From Bacteroidia bacterium (GTDB lineage: Bacteria; Bacteroidota; Bacteroidia; Flavobacteriales; Flavobacteriaceae), in contig JAUIAY010000002.1 of NCBI GenBank assembly GCA_030425285.1, positions 124,001-188,000 on the forward strand: a stretch of 64,000 bases of DNA. Reading direction: 5' to 3'. This document shows positions 61,536 to 64,000 of this stretch, piece by piece. Each line of letters opens with the position of its first letter. The first letter of the stretch is position 1. The position numbers and the translations under genes are program-made. The notes beneath the pieces were generated by a model. That model made no database searches. It was not told the DNA's origin and saw only the letters and a program-made list of their open reading frames with translations.

Positions 61536-62420
61536 TTATTTTAACGTGAATTCAGATGAAGATACCAAGTCTTTTTCATTGAATACATTCACACGGTAAC
61601 GTCCTTTTTCAAACTTTTCATCACCTTTAGGCAAGACAAATTCACAAACATTCAAGTTGGCATTTTCATAATTAAACTTACTAACCAAGCTATAGTTTAA
61701 AACTTTTTCACCAAAAGCTACTTGCTCATTTACGCCAAGCGTATTGTTATTAGGATCTATAACCTGTACATACAATTCTTGATCACCTGACTGTACCAAG
61801 CTATTTTTAGCTACAGTAAAGCATACGCGAATTTTATCTGTTCTACTAGCTCGTTCAGTAGGAATTAGTTTTCCAGACGTTCTTTCAATAACTCCAAATC
61901 CTTTTAATCCTACAGTTGATAATACAGCAGCATTTTCAACAACTTCAGCTAAAGCTGTATTTTGTACCAATAAAGAATCCGTGAACATCGTTCTTTCTTC
62001 TAGACGTACTTTGGTACTGTCTAGAGAAGTGGCCAACAATTCATTCTCAACTTTCAATTTGTCATTTTCAGCTAAAAGTACATCCATTTCCTTTTGAAGA
62101 GCCGCATATTTTGACTTATATCTCCAAAGGCTTTTTACATTGGCTTCAGAAACTTTTAAAGAATCTATCAATCCTTCAATACGAGATTTAGCTTCAACCA
62201 ATTTGGCATTGGCAACTTCATTCTCACCAATAGCCAAGTCATATTGCTTTGCCATATTACTCAAATCATTCATTACCAACTCTTTTTCTTTGGTAAGCTG
62301 CGTTTCTGTTTCATTCTTTTCTTTATACAGTTTAGAAGTGTAAAAACCTGTTCCAATAAAAAGTGCCAAAGCAATTCCTAAAGCTACTTTTAAACCGATG
62401 CTACTTTTGTTATTTTCCAT
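61536..62420 (-). CDS. Membrane-anchored coiled-coil protein of unknown function
   Basis: A 294-residue protein with one N-terminal membrane helix (KVALGIALALFIGTGFYTS), a long coiled coil at about residues 30-155 (for example NEVANAKLVEAKSRIEGLID and NDKLKVENELLATSLDST), and a C-terminal beta domain (KIRVCFTVAKNSLVQSGDQE, then VNEQVAFGEKVLNYSLVS). I do not recognise a family. It is probably an envelope-spanning structural protein. It lies between the hut pair and the hutG-like gene but on the opposite strand, so it is not part of that set. Confidence 0.75.
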   Translation of the reverse strand: MENNKSSIGLKVALGIALALFIGTGFYTSKLYKEKNETETQLTKEKELVMNDLSNMAKQYDLAIGENEVANAKLVEAKSRIEGLIDSLKVSEANVKSLWRYKSKYAALQKEMDVLLAENDKLKVENELLATSLDSTKVRLEERTMFTDSLLVQNTALAEVVENAAVLSTVGLKGFGVIERTSGKLIPTERASRTDKIRVCFTVAKNSLVQSGDQELYVQVIDPNNNTLGVNEQVAFGEKVLNYSLVSKFNYENANLNVCEFVLPKGDEKFEKGRYRVNVFNEKDLVSSSEFTLK

Positions 62421-62529
62421 GTTTGCTTGTTTTAAGGTTTAAGTTTAAACTAATTTTTGTTTTTTAATTTTTTAATGTTTTCAATAATTAAAAGTACTTT
62501 TATATTCTCATATAACGATACTCATTTCA

Positions 62530-63549
62530 ATGGACAAACTAGTTCTATTTACCGAATCACATTTAAAAACGCTTTTAAATAAACGTACTGGTGAATCCAA
62601 ATTTGGAGAACATGTTAAGCTGTTGCCCCAAGTTACAGGTATATACGCACAGCTAAAAGATTTAGATGTCGACTATGTTATTTTTGGTATTCCAGAGGAT
62701 GTTGGCGTGTTTGCAAACTACGGAAAACCAGGCACTTCAAATGCTTGGAGCACTACCATTAAAATTTTGTTAAATATCCAAAGTAATGCCTTTACCCAAG
62801 CAAATAGGGTTTTAATTTTGGGTCATTTGGATTTTGACTCCTATCAGCAAAAACTGTCTGGATTATCACAAAAAAACAAAAAGGACATCATAAAAGCTCG
62901 AAAACTCGTGTCCAAAATAGACACCCATGTCTCACAATTGGTGTATGATATTGTGAAATCCGGTAAAAAACCTATTATTATTGGTGGTGGTCACAACAAT
63001 GCCTATGGTAACTTAAAAGGCACATCGCTAGCCTTGAAAAAACCTGTAAATGTTGTTAATTTCGATGCACACACAGACTTTAGAAAAGAAGAAGGTAGAC
63101 ACAGTGGCAACGGTTTTTCTTATGCATATTCAGAAGGTTTTTTGAATAAGTATTTTATGTTTGGCCTACACGAAAATTATACCTCAAGTCAAATATTCAA
63201 AACACTTGACACGAATGCTGATTTGGAGTACAACACCTATGAATCTATTGCTGTACGAAAGGAATGTAAGTTTAAATCTGAACTCAAACGAGCTCTTTTT
63301 CATGTAGAATCCAAGCCTTTTGGTATTGAAGTAGATTGTGATGCTATTCAAAATATTTCAAGTAGTGCCATGACGCCTAGTGGTTTTCAAGTTGCCAAAG
63401 CTAGAATGTTTGTAGATTTCTTTGGAAGACAACCTGGAGCAGGTTATTTACATATTTGTGAAGCTTACCCTACTTTAGAAAATGAATCGCAAATAGGTAA
63501 ATTAATAACATACCTCATCACTGATTTTATTCGTGCTCATGAGCATTAA
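62530..63549 (+). CDS. Arginase/formiminoglutamase family protein (hutG-like)
   Basis: A 339-residue metalloenzyme of the ureohydrolase fold. The metal motifs are IIIGGGHNNAYG, NFDAHTDFR, and GIEVDCDAI in place of the usual SxDxDxxDP, so the last motif is altered but keeps two acidic residues. HutG splits formiminoglutamate to glutamate and formamide, and the nearby hutI makes this substrate, so I favour a formimidoylglutamase role. Arginase or agmatinase are less likely from context. It overlaps the GNAT gene downstream by 11 bases. Confidence 0.85.
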   Translation: MDKLVLFTESHLKTLLNKRTGESKFGEHVKLLPQVTGIYAQLKDLDVDYVIFGIPEDVGVFANYGKPGTSNAWSTTIKILLNIQSNAFTQANRVLILGHLDFDSYQQKLSGLSQKNKKDIIKARKLVSKIDTHVSQLVYDIVKSGKKPIIIGGGHNNAYGNLKGTSLALKKPVNVVNFDAHTDFRKEEGRHSGNGFSYAYSEGFLNKYFMFGLHENYTSSQIFKTLDTNADLEYNTYESIAVRKECKFKSELKRALFHVESKPFGIEVDCDAIQNISSSAMTPSGFQVAKARMFVDFFGRQPGAGYLHICEAYPTLENESQIGKLITYLITDFIRAHEH

Positions 63550-64000
63550 GATTATTCCTTTTGAAAGTCAATATGCCCAAGACTTCTATGACTTAAATAT
63601 TGAGTGGTTGGAAACTTATTTTTATGTTGAGGATTTTGATAGAGAAGTTTTAAGTAACCCTGAAAAATACATTATAAACAAAGGAGGTCATATTTTCTTT
63701 GCCAAACTAAATGGTATAGTCATTGGAACTGTGGCTCTTATGCCTACACAAGATCCCTTGGTGTTTGAATTAACTAAAATGGCTGTATCACCAAAATTCA
63801 GAGGACAATATACTGGTCAAAAACTCATGCAACATTGCATAGATTTTGCACAGCAAAGTAACTACAAGGCACTCATGCTCTACTCCAATACCAAGCTTAA
63901 GAATGCAATATATATTTATAGAAAGTACGGGTTTGTAGAGTTACCATTAGAAATAGACTCACCTTATAAACGTAGTGATATAAAAATGGAATTAAGGTTT
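63539..64000 (+). CDS. GNAT family N-acetyltransferase, truncated at the window edge
   Basis: The first 154 codons of a GCN5-type acetyltransferase, starting MSIKIIPFESQYAQDFYDLN. The acetyl-CoA site reads KMAVSPKFRGQYTGQKLMQ, a variant of the Q/RxxGxG/A loop, with the final strand-helix pair LKNAIYIYRKYGFVELP. It runs to the last base of the window without a stop, but the family usually ends close to this point. It starts inside the last codons of the hutG-like gene, so the two are translationally coupled. The substrate is unknown. Confidence 0.85.
   Translation, partial: MSIKIIPFESQYAQDFYDLNIEWLETYFYVEDFDREVLSNPEKYIINKGGHIFFAKLNGIVIGTVALMPTQDPLVFELTKMAVSPKFRGQYTGQKLMQHCIDFAQQSNYKALMLYSNTKLKNAIYIYRKYGFVELPLEIDSPYKRSDIKMELRF

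Overview
The window is a stretch of chromosome from a member of the Flavobacteriaceae (Bacteroidota). The evidence is an AT-rich sequence, TAnnTTTG-type -7 promoter elements with no Shine-Dalgarno sequences before starts, SusC-like TonB-dependent receptors with carboxypeptidase-D-like domains, DUF4249 and DUF4834 proteins, a type IX secretion sorting domain, a two-gene set resembling sulfonolipid (capnine) synthesis, and many short-signal-peptide proteins ending in Phe/Tyr-Ser/Ala-Gln. No rRNA, tRNA, CRISPR array, transposase or integrase gene was seen.

Layout. 1-5.5 kb: the start of a lipoprotein gene, a family 2 glycosyltransferase, and a tight operon of a BatA-like membrane protein, a dihydroorotase-like protein that has lost its metal-binding histidines, a small membrane protein and an esterase. 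5.6-13.2 kb: a probable outer-membrane uptake operon (secreted protein, TonB-dependent receptor, two tandemly duplicated DUF4249 lipoproteins, a large periplasmic protein). 13.2-22.2 kb: housekeeping genes (MBL hydrolase, Bcp peroxiredoxin, a cysteine-free endonuclease III, an ECF sigma factor followed by a 48-residue protein, UvrA). 22.2-28.4 kb: a cyclic-nucleotide neighbourhood with two class III adenylyl-cyclase-like proteins, one in an operon with an HD phosphohydrolase and a YitT membrane protein, plus a secreted protein behind a sigma-54-type promoter.

28.7-35.9 kb is the most unusual part. Small genes for lipoproteins, secreted proteins and a membrane protein are separated by 98-136 bp elements built like integron attC sites: outer RYYYAAC/GTTRRRY-like core sites, inner inverted repeats and a conserved TATCTTTCG-like internal motif. 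In two cassettes the core at the 5' end is the exact reverse complement of the core at the 3' end (9/9 and 10/10 bases), as expected if each excises as a circle. Three older genes, including a GH20 hexosaminidase, sit in the middle. Immediately after the array comes a 525 bp block of exactly 25 units of 21 bp with no indels, then further 21 bp and 27 bp repeats, then a second sigma-54-type promoter driving a paralogue of the 24.2 kb secreted protein.

37.8-50.2 kb: a surface-polysaccharide group (flippase, glycosyltransferase, YfhO-like protein), an outer-membrane protein, a GNAT protein, the possible capnine pair (alpha-oxoamine synthase and cysteine-synthase-like protein) and oligopeptidase B. 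50.2-64 kb: YbaB, a DUF1508 protein, threonine aldolase, prfB with a programmed +1 frameshift, an ArsC-like protein, a TonB-dependent receptor, fumarase, a T9SS-exported FG-GAP protein, and part of a histidine-degradation set (hutI, a transglutaminase-like protein, a hutG-like gene), ending in a truncated GNAT gene. Many transcription units end in clear hairpin-plus-T terminators, several of them serving convergent genes.
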